A DNA stretch of 64,000 nucleotides from Sialis fuliginosa (taxonomy: Eukaryota; Arthropoda; Insecta; Megaloptera; Sialidae): NCBI GenBank assembly GCA_961205875.1, contig OY540813.1:29173001-29237000 (forward strand). Direction: 5' to 3'. The notes under the pieces were generated by a model. It searched no databases. It had not been told where the DNA came from and saw only the letters and a program-made list of their open reading frames with translations. Positions 10,835 through 21,239 of this stretch are shown here, piece by piece (the stretch's first letter is position 1; each line of letters opens with the position of its first letter). Position numbers and translations under genes: made by a program.

Positions 10835-11517
10835 TAGAGTTGAGCATTTTAGTTCATGACAGAGAGCGCTCCCTATAGTTCAGTGGTCTTTAATGAACTA
10901 GTTCGTTCTTCTAGTTCTTTTAGTTCATATAACTTTTTTCCGGACTATACGATGACAATTTATTGATTTAGATATACATATTGGATTGTTGGATTTTTAA
11001 TGTATAATTAAATTTTTTAATTAGTAATTTTGTATTACTATTTTTTTCATCAAACAATAGAAATGTAAACTGCTGTAATTTTTAATTGGTTATTAATTTA
11101 TAGACAAGATCGATTGTTTTAAAAGTATATATATTTCAAATAATCTTTTTTTTTAATCGAACCCTGATATTAATTTTTTGATTTTGAAATATTTTCAATG
11201 ATACATTATTTATTGTATTGTAATTTAAGCAATATATTTCAATTTCATTAAAATCTGTGATATTCCTTTTTGTTGATTGTCATAAAATAATATAAAAATC
11301 ACGTGCTTTTGACAGACATATTGCATTCTTTTGTACAAAAAAATTCAATTTAATATATCTTTAGTAAAATAAATTCAAAATGGGTAATAAAGTATTGAAA
11401 ACGTAAATTATTAAACATAAAAATCGTACAATCTCATTTTTAGAACAGTGTATTGAAGTGTATTGTGTATTGGGAACTATTGAACTAACTAGTTCGTTCG
11501 TGAACTACACAAGTCTA
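10835..11517. mobile_element. hAT-type non-autonomous element upstream of gene A
   Basis: A perfect 8-bp target duplication TTTATTAA lies at 10827-10834 and 11518-11525. The inverted ends read TAGAGTTGAGCA and TAGACTTGTGTA. Subterminal GAACTAGTTCG motifs occur at both ends in opposite orientation. It is 683 bp long without a transposase. Its right-hand neighbour on the minus strand is gene A, whose start codon lies 124 bases away, so it sits in or next to the promoter. Confidence 0.85.
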
Positions 11518-11708
11518 TTTATTAATACATTTTTATGTTTAAAAAATAATTGTGTTCATTTAACTGTGAATTCGTGATCAAAACCAAAACATGTAAAAAA
11601 GTCAATGGAATATTTATTCAGAATCAAAATTTACAAATTATTAAAATATACCATAAATTTAAATGGATCGTACAAAATGAAATTTCATGGTACAAATAAA
11701 CAAAAAAA

Positions 11709-14700
11709 TTACTGGTAATTTATTTTACAAATGAAAGAATTGGGTTCTCCACATGGATAATCATTTAATAATAAGTCTTCAAAGTCCATTGATCCACAAT
11801 TTTCAACTCCACCTGGATTTCCAGGAATCCATTTGTTGTAACCACTGTCTTTAACTAAACCGCCTATAAAATTGAGATTATTATAGTATTATAATTATTT
11901 TATTCATACATACTAGGTGGGAAAAAATAGTGTACTGGCATTATATCTGTTTGTTTGTTTCATGTAGTTTACGAGTAGTTTAGTAATATGCAGGCCCGGA
12001 TTTACCATGCAGGCAGAGTAAGCAGCTGCCTAGGGCGGCAAGAATTGAAGGGCGGCAAATTTTGGTGGAAACTTTGAAAACTTGTTAATTCGTGGGAATT
12101 GAATTTGATTTTGATTCCATTATCGATAAGTTTGCCATCCGAAAATCGAGACGTAAAAATTTCAACCCATAAGCAATAATTTCTCTATACATTTAACTCA
12201 AGCATGGCAAAAAAAAGGTCTTTAGTTTTTATGTTTCCTAATGTAACTATAAAAATTTATAAAATTTGAAACTGACGCAACCAAAAAAAAATAGATCCTG
12301 AGTTTTATATTTTGACATCTATGACTTAAACTATTAGTTTCGAGGGGGGGGGGGGGGGCAATTTTCGCAACTGCCTAGGGGCGGCAAATTTCTAAATCCG
12401 GGCCTGGTAATATGTCTTTATATATCGTTCATAATAACGTCGGTATTTGTAGAATAATAATAATAGGTATAATTTATTATTTATTTCATTTTTGTTTTCA
12501 GATAGAAAACTATAAAACACAATGGGGATTAAATTTCTTATTTTAACAATCTTATTTAAAACTAAAATGTGAGTGTTTTGATATAAAATGCAAACACAAT
12601 ATTAGAGTGTGTAAAGGTTTAAACAAAATTGAAGTTTCTTTTTTAATTTTGTAGATATTACCATTGATTTAGTTCGAGTACATTAGTTCACTTTCTCTTC
12701 GAATACTTAAAAAGTAAATTACATAACCTATTTTGAGTATTATAATTTCAAACCATTTAGTAGTGAAGTGTACAAAAATAGTAGAGGGAAATTAGCATTT
12801 TGAAGTGATGCATTCGGGAAGTTGGATTTTCTCTTTATATGTTCGAAGATTAGTTAAAAATCAAAAATTTAGAAAAATCGGCCATGTACGTCCCGAGAAA
12901 ATTGTATAATTGTGCATTTTTGATACATTTCGAGTGTATCGCTACACTGTTTTTGAAATATCTCCAGTTCTATAGGTCGTAGGAAAATTAAAAAAAATAT
13001 TAAAATACTTATAAGTTAATAGACTATGAAACTGCATAGGTAGCGCTACTTTTCAAACGCATCATAACCTCAAAAATAAAAAAAATGTCGAAAAACTTTT
13101 TTTATCACTAATTATGCAATAATTAACATAAGTTTTTCGACATTTTTTTTACTTTGAGGTTATGAAAGTAACGCTACCTATGCATTTCTATAGTCTATTA
13201 ACTTAATTTTCCTACGACCTATAGAAGATATAGATAGAGATATTTCAAAAACAGTGTAGCGATACACTCGAAATGTATCAAAAATGCACAATTATACAAT
13301 TTTCTCGGGACGCACATGGCCGATTTTTCTAAATTTTGGTTTTTCAACTCATAAAGAGAAAATCAAAAAAGCCAACTTCCCGAATGCATGACTTCAAAAT
13401 GCTAATTTCCCTCTACTATTTTTGTACACTTCACTACTAAATGGTTTGAAATTATAGTACTCAATATAGGTTATGTAATTTACTTTTTAAGAGTATTCAG
13501 AAGTTTCTGTAATTTATGTATAATTCTAGAATATTACATATGTCACTTAACAAAAAAAAACATTTTGTTAATGCACTTGATATAATTTATAATAGAGAAA
13601 ACTATTACTAAAATATTGAATTACAAAGGAAATATTTTCAACTGTTGTCAAATATCAATAAGAGTTAAGGAAATTTAAAATTACATAGAATAGAAGAAAG
13701 TATAGAAGATTGCCATTATATTATATGTTAACTTATAGTAAGTCTTCAAAGTAATATATTGGCGTGTTTAATTAAACCAAAAATATAAAACAGCAACACA
13801 TATTGATTTTAAAATACGAACTGATTTCAAAATACCGTATCGGTGTTAACGAAACCTTTTAATAACTAATAGACACTTGAGATTTTAATTTAATAACTAT
13901 AAAATATATATACCTAATACAGTGACATATCGATCTTCTGTGTGAATATCACTGAAACCAATTAAAAACTGACGACTTATTTTAACAGACGGAGCTGGAT
14001 AAGCTTTGAAAATTCTACTAAGTAACCGCGCTTCTTCTGCTGAGGTTGGGAAAGCCAAATATGCACCTTCCTTTCTACAAACGTTCACTGCATCCATCCA
14101 TAATGTTGGAACTCTGTGATATTTGTAATAACCAAATCCTGGATATAACTCATAATCATATGAAATTGCTTTTTGATTTGTATGATCACATTGACAGCGT
14201 TCTATAATGAAAATTAATTAAAATAAATATACCGCATGGAAATTATACATAATACAAATATTATTATTTGAAATGGAGATAAGTCTAAAATTATCGATTA
14301 TTTATTTATTATTAATTAACTTTTGCCTTCTAGATCCTTGTTGAACTTTTTAGACAACTTTTATTATTTTTTAGTTTTGCTACCAAAATAGTTGACTGGT
14401 GAAGTACTTTTCAGAAAGTCAGATTTTCATTTTTTGTTAATAAATTGAAAAATATTTTTGGACTTCAGCTTATTTTTACTTATGTTTATTATCCAAGTTT
14501 TTTTTTTCAAATTTTTTTCTTGGTGTAATGGTGCGGTATACTATCGTAATTCTGTCGGTTAGGTAAAAATGCCTTTTTTATTTTTATTTTTTTATCAAAC
14601 TTTATTATAGTTAATGTATAAATTCTGAAAAGACGTTTTTTATTTTTAATTGCAGAATATTAATGAAAATCGTCATTCAAATTAATTGCAAAATTCGTTT

Positions 14701-15266
14701 TTCTATACGTGTGGATGCGACATAACTTTCCATGAATTTGATATTTTTACGGAAAAATCGTATTTTTTTTCATAAAACATGTTAATTTCATACAAGGATT
14801 CCTATAGGCTCTTATCGAAAATGAATTTTTCGATTTGAATGTCAATTTTTAAGATTTTCCTACAATAAAAATGAAATATTTTTTTCAAAATTCTGAATGT
14901 TTGTACGTTTGATAATAATCATATCGATAAAAAAATACTCTACCATGAACTATTAACAGGGCAAGTATGAATAAAATCCGTGGAGATGAGGTACACAGTA
15001 TTTGGCAGAATCACACGTATAATAAATTAAATATATTTAAAATTATTTTTTACCTGCGAATTTAATTGTCAAATTCAATCCATCTTCTGTTTCTTCTTTT
15101 TTGATACTGAATTTTGGTTGGTTAAATGAAATAGGCTATTAAAAATTTGTTGTTAAATTTACAGTTGTCATAGAAATATTAAAGCGTACCTTACCTCATT
15201 ACATTGTAAAGACTCGATACTTTTCCAGAATATTGTAAGAAAAAACAACACAGTTATGTACCTCAT
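11709..15266 (-). CDS. C-type lectin B, secreted, divergent sugar site (4 exons)
   Basis: Predicted exons: 15266-15195, 15135-15054, 14201-13914, 11863-11709; 597 bases, 198 residues. Exon 1 is a signal peptide (MRYITVLFFLTIFWKS). Exon 2 adds a short linker. The lectin domain carries YELYPGFGYYKYH, VCRKEGAYLAF, FLIGFSD and, in the last exon, ENCG, LNDYPC and SFICK, so the four CRD cysteines are kept. The place of QPD reads GNPG, which breaks the usual calcium/sugar motif. The N-terminal linker has a CQCD pair absent from A, C, D and E. It is the most divergent intact member, perhaps binding a different ligand or acting without calcium; that is inference. The 2.05-kb last intron holds a hAT MITE and a nested foldback. 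Confidence 0.86.
11991..12406. mobile_element. hAT MITE with perfect 8-bp target duplication
   Basis: The ends CAGGCCCGGATTTA and TAAATCCGGGCCTG are perfect 14-bp inverted repeats, flanked by GTAATATG at 11983-11990 and 12407-12414. A subterminal CTGCCTAGGGCGGCA motif is repeated inverted near the right end. It is 416 bp, with a G-run near 12344. It lies in the last intron of lectin B. The clean duplication points to a fairly recent hAT-catalysed insertion. Confidence 0.93.
12694..13504. repeat. outer palindrome split by a foldback insertion
   Basis: About 85 bases on each side (12694-12778 and 13419-13504) are near-perfect reverse complements, including CCATTTAGTAGTGAAGTGTA on the left. Removing the element between them restores a palindrome whose exact centre is a TA. 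The outer sequence is non-coding and I do not recognise its family. Confidence 0.75.
12781..13416. mobile_element. GTAGAGGG foldback element, short copy
   Basis: A 636-bp element with ends GTAGAGGGAAATTAGCATTT and its complement, with TA on both sides (12779-12780, 13417-13418). The arms stay complementary for about 300 bases each (GGTCGTAGGAAAATTA, CTGCATAGGTAGCG). A longer relative lies at 51631-53049 and a fragment at 41566-41815. The TA duplication suggests a Tc1/mariner-type enzyme moves it. No coding. Confidence 0.88.
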
Positions 15267-15549
15267 TGCTAGTTCAACAAATTATTGTTACCAAAATTTA
15301 AAATAGTACCTATATTAATTTCATTATTATATATTACTAGGCCATCGTAAAAAAGTATTAAATTATGTACATAAAACTAATCTTAATTGATATATGTATG
15401 CACAGATTAATCATTTATGTGCATGATAGAGAAAATATTAAAAATTATAGTCTTAAGGGTTATCCAAATAAAATTTTATTTACATAAATATCTTTATTTG
15501 ACAACTAGTTTATTATAAATTTGATCAAGAGTATATAATGTCGCATGAT

Positions 15550-16100
15550 ATATGTATACAGGGTGGGGTATTTAAAGTGTTATAGATGATTATCTCAGAG
15601 CCATCGCATATTTGAAAAAAATGTTTCAACCAAAAAATGTTTGGTTGTGAGGCGGTAATCGAATAGTAATATTTATTTGCTATTTCAATGATATTTGATT
15701 TGATTTTAGCAATCTTATTATACGCGAAAAACACGAATCTTGAATTGAAAACTTTTTTTTGAACAACTTAAGCTTTCCAAGGTATCTAACAAAATAGTTC
15801 GAGATTTTGAACTTTCAAGATTTTTTTATTCAGAAATCATAAACTTTTGAGAAAAAACAAAGTACAAAAAATGTTTATTTCGGTCTAACAAAATCTAGAG
15901 AAATATTCTAGTTTTTTTTAACATTTCGTATTTTTTTTTGTTTTTGCTAAAATAAAATAAATAGAAAAAGTTTTAAAAAGTTTATTAAATTTTTTAAATA
16001 ATTCTCCAAGCTTTATTATGGTTTCTGAGTAAAAAATTCTTGAAAGATTAAAATCTCGAATTATTTTGTTAGATATCTTGGAAAGCTTATAGTCGGGGAG
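15550..16100. repeat. imperfect inverted repeat upstream of gene B
   Basis: AAGCTTTCCAAGGTATCTAA near 15768 is mirrored by TTAGATATCTTGGAAAGCTT near 16070. Further paired blocks surround TTCAAGATTTTTTTATTCAG. The left side opens with ACAGGGTGGGGTATTT, a relative of the ACAGGGTG ends at 58.9-61.9 kb. Probably a decayed MITE. Confidence 0.6.
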
Positions 16101-16385
16101 GTGAACGACAAAAATTGCAACTACTTTATAAAGGCTGATTTTTTGATATTACGTCACATTTGAGGTGAAGAGATACAACCTGCCGTCAGTCAGCTAGTTT
16201 CGTTAGCGTTTGGCGCAGAGGCGGTTTTATTTTTGTAAAAATGTTGCAACTACTTTATAAAATCTGTAAATTTTTTTGTAAGCAGTATATTAACAATAAG
16301 TAAGAACCCCTTTTATCATAACCAAACTTCAAAATCTTGCAACCGGGCGCGTCAGCAGCGTGTTTAACTTAACGAGTTGAAACTT

Positions 16386-16910
16386 CCACTGTAAATTATA
16401 ACGAATATTGTCAAAATTATTTTGGACGGAGGGTCCAAAATAATTTTCAAATAACTTGTGAGTTCACATGGGACCCCCTCCCATAGACTGAAAAGTGAAC
16501 TCACATTTTTTTCACTCATTAGATAGGTCTCCTAAAATGCAACTAAAAATGTTAAATGATCTTTTGATTTTAACCCTTGAGTCACGATATATTTGCATTT
16601 AAATGTCGTTATCAGAGCGTCCCCCCCACCCTAATTTCCAAACTATCAATTAAAAAAATCTGAAAAAAATTCAGAATGTAGCGTTTAATTACTACTTTCA
16701 CTGAAAATTATAACGAACACTGTCAAAATTATTTTGGACCCCCTCCCATAGACTGAAAATTGTACTCAAATTTGTTTTCACTCACCCCATTGAGTGGGGT
16801 ATCTTTAGATAGGTTTCCTAAAATACAACAAAACATGTTATATGACCTTTTGATTTTAACCTTCCAGTCACGATATATTTGCATTTAAATGTCGTTATCA
16901 GAGCGTCCGT
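16386..16910 (+). repeat. direct duplication, about 220-240 bp per copy
   Basis: Two diverged copies lie at about 16386-16625 and 16692-16910. Both run from CCACT/TCACTG-AAATTATAACGAA through CCCCTCCCATAGACTGAAAA to AAATGTCGTTATCAGAGCGT. The copies differ by small indels. I see no coding potential and no known family. The rest of 16.1-17.3 kb is unassigned AT-rich DNA. Confidence 0.65.
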
Positions 16911-17382
16911 TGAAATAACTTTTGTTTATAAATCGTAATGACTACGGAAACCTATCATGTGCGTGCCCAACACGCACTTGGTCGTTTAATTTTAATTAAC
17001 TTTAATAAATCAAAATTTTTAAGAAACACGTAACAAAAACAATCAAAATATAATATTTGAGAATACTTCTATTAAATTTAATAAAATGTATAATAAAAAT
17101 AGTTTTACATCAAGAAAAAAAGTTATCTGTTGTGTTATTTATATTTTATATATTTTATAATATATTCAACATTTGGTAATCTATATCAGAGGTCTACGCC
17201 CTATGACATTTCACACTAGAAAATACCTAATTAATATATTCATGGGAATACCAACTCCAACAACATTTCTATGATATTGATGTGCCTGCCTTATCTTTAA
17301 TAAATAACTAAACATAAAATAATAATATGACTTTTTATTGATAAAAGTACAAAGTGGTAGATTATTTTATATAAAATATTAC

Positions 17383-19566
17383 TTATAGTTCTTTCTCACA
17401 CATAAAATTAGCTGGTACGTGACAAGGGAAATCGTTAAGGATTCCAATTTTATGTAGAGACCCACAGTTTTCATTACCTCCGGCATTATCAGGTTGCCCT
17501 TTACCCCATTTTGTAAATCCAGTATCTTGCAACGATCCACCTTAAATAATTAATTTTATACATTTAATATACTTATTTTCTTGAAATAATATTAGTAAAA
17601 GTACACGAAGAAAAATGAAAATGAAAAAAATGTACATTCCGTATTGCAATAATTTACAGTCTTATTGTATTTTTAAATAAAGTTACTATTTTTATTTAAG
17701 ATTTGTAATTTTTTCTAAAATTTGAGTCCCAGTTTTCTTCTTGCACTCACAATTAGGAATTTCTACATTTTACAGTTTTAATATTAAAAATATTTTTCCG
17801 TTTTAAGGAATATTAAATAATATAACAAGTTATTGATTTAAAATTCTTCATAAAAATACAGCTACAGACTTGTGACGTCACTAACGGTTTCATTAAAATG
17901 ATGGTTGAATCGTATCAAACATAGGATATTTATTTTTGTTTTCGCACTGTTACAAAATTAATTTAAAAAAATATATTTTAACTTTTAATTTTATCCGCGG
18001 AAATATCATTTGGTACAAAAGATTTTATGTTTAAAAAAAAATTACCAATAACTAATTATTAATAATTTATTAACGCTTAGAAAAAATTACAAACAACTAA
18101 AGAAATTCCATTAAAACATAGAACGTCATTTTTTGAGAAGGGTTCAATCTATATGGGTTATAAAATATTTTACAAACTCCTTAATTTCATGTGGAAAAAT
18201 ATTTGTTATTCATTATTTTATTGCGTGGCCAAAAAAAATCCTAAAAATGAGCTTTTTTTGGAAGTCCCAACTGGGTCTGCCCCCTTAATGTAAATGACAA
18301 ATTGTATTCTTGAATCAATTAGCGAAAAAAATGTTAATTTTAAACTTCAAAAGAGGTATATTTTGTATATTTTTATACATATAAAATAATTGTATACCTA
18401 ATACCTACCTAAAACTGTTACAAATTGTCCTTCAGCGTGTCTGTCATGAAATCCTAATAATACATAATCGGGATGCTGAACACTGGACCTAGGATACGAA
18501 TTAAATATCATGTTGATTAAGTCTGCTTCTGATTGAGAATTGATTACAGCTAGGTGGGCGCCTTCTAATTCACAGATGTATTTTGCGTTGACCCATAGTG
18601 CTTGATCTATGTGATATTTGTAATAACCATATCCAGGATATAGCGTGTAGTCATCACGGAATTTTGGCACTTTTTTCAAACCATTATTTACTTCAATGTC
18701 TTTATTTCCTAAGGAAACAAACGTGTAATAAACTTTTGTAAATGGCATTGGGAAATATGTATGGTAGAAAATATTTGAATTGACAATTACTATTTCCGAG
18801 TATTATTTTTAGTGTTATACCGTACCGGAATTGGAAAAAGGAATATATGGAATCAACACTGTGTCGATGTTTCTGTCACAACCTTCAGTTTATTGAACCG
18901 CTTGAATTAGAAAGCTGAGAATTGGCGTAATTATGGTAAATAATGGACCAATAATAGACCTGAGTTAGAATTTTGTTTTTGTTTTTGGTTTTATTATTAT
19001 TAAAATCACCATTTAACAAATCTTTAGAAAAGAATCGTAAAAATATTTTTTCTCATATCTCCGAAAGTAACAGTGAGATTTGGAAAAAATTTAATATGTA
19101 TAAAGATGCCTGGATCAAAAGAAAATTTAAGAACACTCACTGCACTTACGTAACACAAAAATAATTAAAAATTATTTAATTATAATACATTTTGAGCTAT
19201 ATGTGTTCTAAGATAAGAATTATTAAATATTATTATAGTGGCTCTTAACTTCGTTAGTACTTTTAAAAAGTTTGAAATCTTTAAAGTAAAAATATACGGT
19301 TTGTGACACTAGTGCTCGAGACTGGACAATTACCTTCTATATTAATAGAAAATATGGTCATTCCACTTTGTGGGTCGTTCTGATTGAAAGAATCATTTGA
19401 TTGTGTATTGATCTAAAATAGAAAAGATATACATATATATATATAGTTATTATAAATTAGAAGAATTAAATATAATGTTAATACTTACGTATAAAATTGC
19501 ATTTGCAAAACATAAAGATAATTTTAAATTGAACAGAAACAGCGATAAAAATACATTCGACTTCAT
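17383..19566 (-). CDS. C-type lectin C, secreted, QPD type (4 exons)
   Basis: Predicted exons: 19566-19489, 19412-19334, 18708-18409, 17540-17383; 615 bases, 204 residues. Exon 1 is a signal peptide (MKSNVFLSLFLFNLKLSLCF). Exon 2 has QSNDSFNQNDPQSG. The CRD opens KFRDDYTLYPGYGYYKYH, then YICELEGAHLAVINS, VLLGFHD and EGQFVTVLG. The last exon has GFTKWGKGQPDNAGG, ENCGSLH, LNDFPC and NFMCEKEL. All four CRD cysteines and the QPD motif are present, so calcium-dependent galactose-type binding is the family expectation. Genes D and E share the exon lengths and most motifs, which marks recent tandem duplication. An AATAAA signal on the minus strand lies about 45 bases past the stop. At 2.2 kb it is among the least inflated genes. 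Confidence 0.9.
18824..19330. repeat. dispersed repeat, copy in intron 2 of gene C
   Basis: Blocks such as CACTGTGTCGATGTTTCTGT, GAAAGCTGAGAATTGGCGTA and ACCAATAATAGACC recur in order at 47125-47760, as does the far end (CACTAGTGCTCGAGACTGG against CACTAGTACGCGAGGCTCG). No transposase or tRNA-like head is visible. Family unknown. Confidence 0.6.
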
Positions 19567-20179
19567 GTTTCTTCTAATAAAGTTATCTGTATAATGACAT
19601 ATTAATAGAGTTTAAAATAAGAATCAATTACTTAACTATAAATAATCGTTTTTTTTTTTAAGTGTGATTATCGCAATGAAATGAAAATATAATGACACAT
19701 TATTTATAAAAAGTAAATAAAAATTAATTAATTGTTATTATAAGTAAAATGAGCAAACTAATTCATATCTAGATTTTTTATTTTTTCTATTACAGTTAGA
19801 TAATGTTTTTCAGTAGGTGTGCTATATTGGTGAGTTAAAAAGTTATTAGACATTTTTATTTGCTAATGAATAGCCTCGAAAATGATTCAATTTTTGTATG
19901 AAATTCTATAAATGATATTCAAAAATATTGTTATGGGGTAATGTTTGCAATTTTGTACGTACAGCCCAAATTCCTGACCCAAGAAATATGAAATTTTATG
20001 GATATCTTCCTTTTGTGATGTAAAAACCCACAAAGAAGAGATTTTCTTAAATTTAACCCCGAAGGAGGGGAAAAGGATGATTTTATTCTGATACGTTTAA
20101 GTGCATAACTGCTTATATAATAATGGTAAATTCCAGGAAAAATATTCATATATTAAAATAAAAACACAATTGTATTGCA

Positions 20180-20562
20180 ACTTTAAACACTATTTTTTAA
20201 CGTTATGTTTTTATGTAAGTGTACGTCCAAATAAACATTTTGCACCAGGTCTGGTCCGGTTGCTATATTGAAATTTTGGGGTCGAAATTTTGAGGGTGTC
20301 CTGTAATTAAACCCCTAGGAAAAAAATTCTGCCGTATATCCAAAACATCTTTAATTGGGGTCTACTTTAAGTAACCGTTACATCCATACGGTTGTTACGC
20401 GATTTTTTTTTTGCGTATTTTTCGTGGGGCCTATCTATTAAACCCCTACAAACTGGTGGACCGGACTCAACGTCCGAGCTTTGTCTGAGTAAATACTTCA
20501 AAAACCACAACGGCGGACGGTTGCTAAACCTACACCGATTTTGCAGCTGGCTCCTATACTAT
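20180..20562. repeat. solo arm of the GGAGCCAGCTGC palindromic element
   Basis: This stretch matches the right arm of the element at 34479-35972, from ATGTTTTTATGTAAGTGTAC to CAGCTGGCTCCTATACTAT, at high but not perfect identity. The opposite arm is not found near it. The FoldBack-like element at 20563 is inserted directly at its outer end. Confidence 0.8.
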
Positions 20563-20570
20563 GATTTGCG

Positions 20571-20945
20571 GTCAATTTATCGTAAACAGTTTATCGTAAA
20601 ACAGTTTATCGTAAACAGTTCATCGTAAAACAATTTACCGAACGAACAATTTATCGTATGAACAATTTACCGTAAGAACAATTTATCGTAAAACAATTTA
20701 TCGTAAGAACAATTTATCGTATGGACAATTTACCGTAAGAACAATTTATCGTAAAACAATTTATCGTAAGAACAATTTATCGTATGGACAATTTACCGTA
20801 TGAACAATTTATCGTAAAACAATTTATCGTAGAACAATTTATCGTAAAACAATTTATCGTAAAACAATTTATCGTAAAACAATTTATCGTAAAACAATTT
20901 ATCGTAGAGCAATTTATCGTAAAACAATTTATCGTAAAACAATTT
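20571..20945 (+). repeat. 15-bp minisatellite, left arm of the FoldBack-like element
   Basis: Tandem AATTTATCGTAAAAC with variants AATTTATCGTAAGAAC and AATTTACCGTATGAAC. The higher-order pattern of variants is repeated (20641-20700 resembles 20701-20790), which suggests expansion in blocks. Confidence 0.92.
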
Positions 20946-21239
20946 ATGTATTATTATTGTCACAGACTCCACTGGACTTTCTTATACGTATTAAGGTCAA
21001 ATCAATTATGAAAATATTATATAATATATTATTATATAGAAACCTTGTTTTCTAATTTTATCAATTAAAAAAAATGTACAGATGCGTATTAAGTTAGATT
21101 TTAGGCCCAAATTATTAAAATAATAAATACACATTACATATAAATAATATATATAAACCTTATTTATTATTTAATCAATTAAAAAAAATGTACAGAAGCG
21201 TATTGAGTAATTATTGAGACCCGTGTATTAAACTAATTA

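Noticed and set aside
20784-21011. ORF reading QFIVKQFIV repeats (and its mirror at 24232-24459)
   Set aside because: It is a 15-bp minisatellite translated in one frame; the same peptide appears in the mirrored arm. No gene signals.
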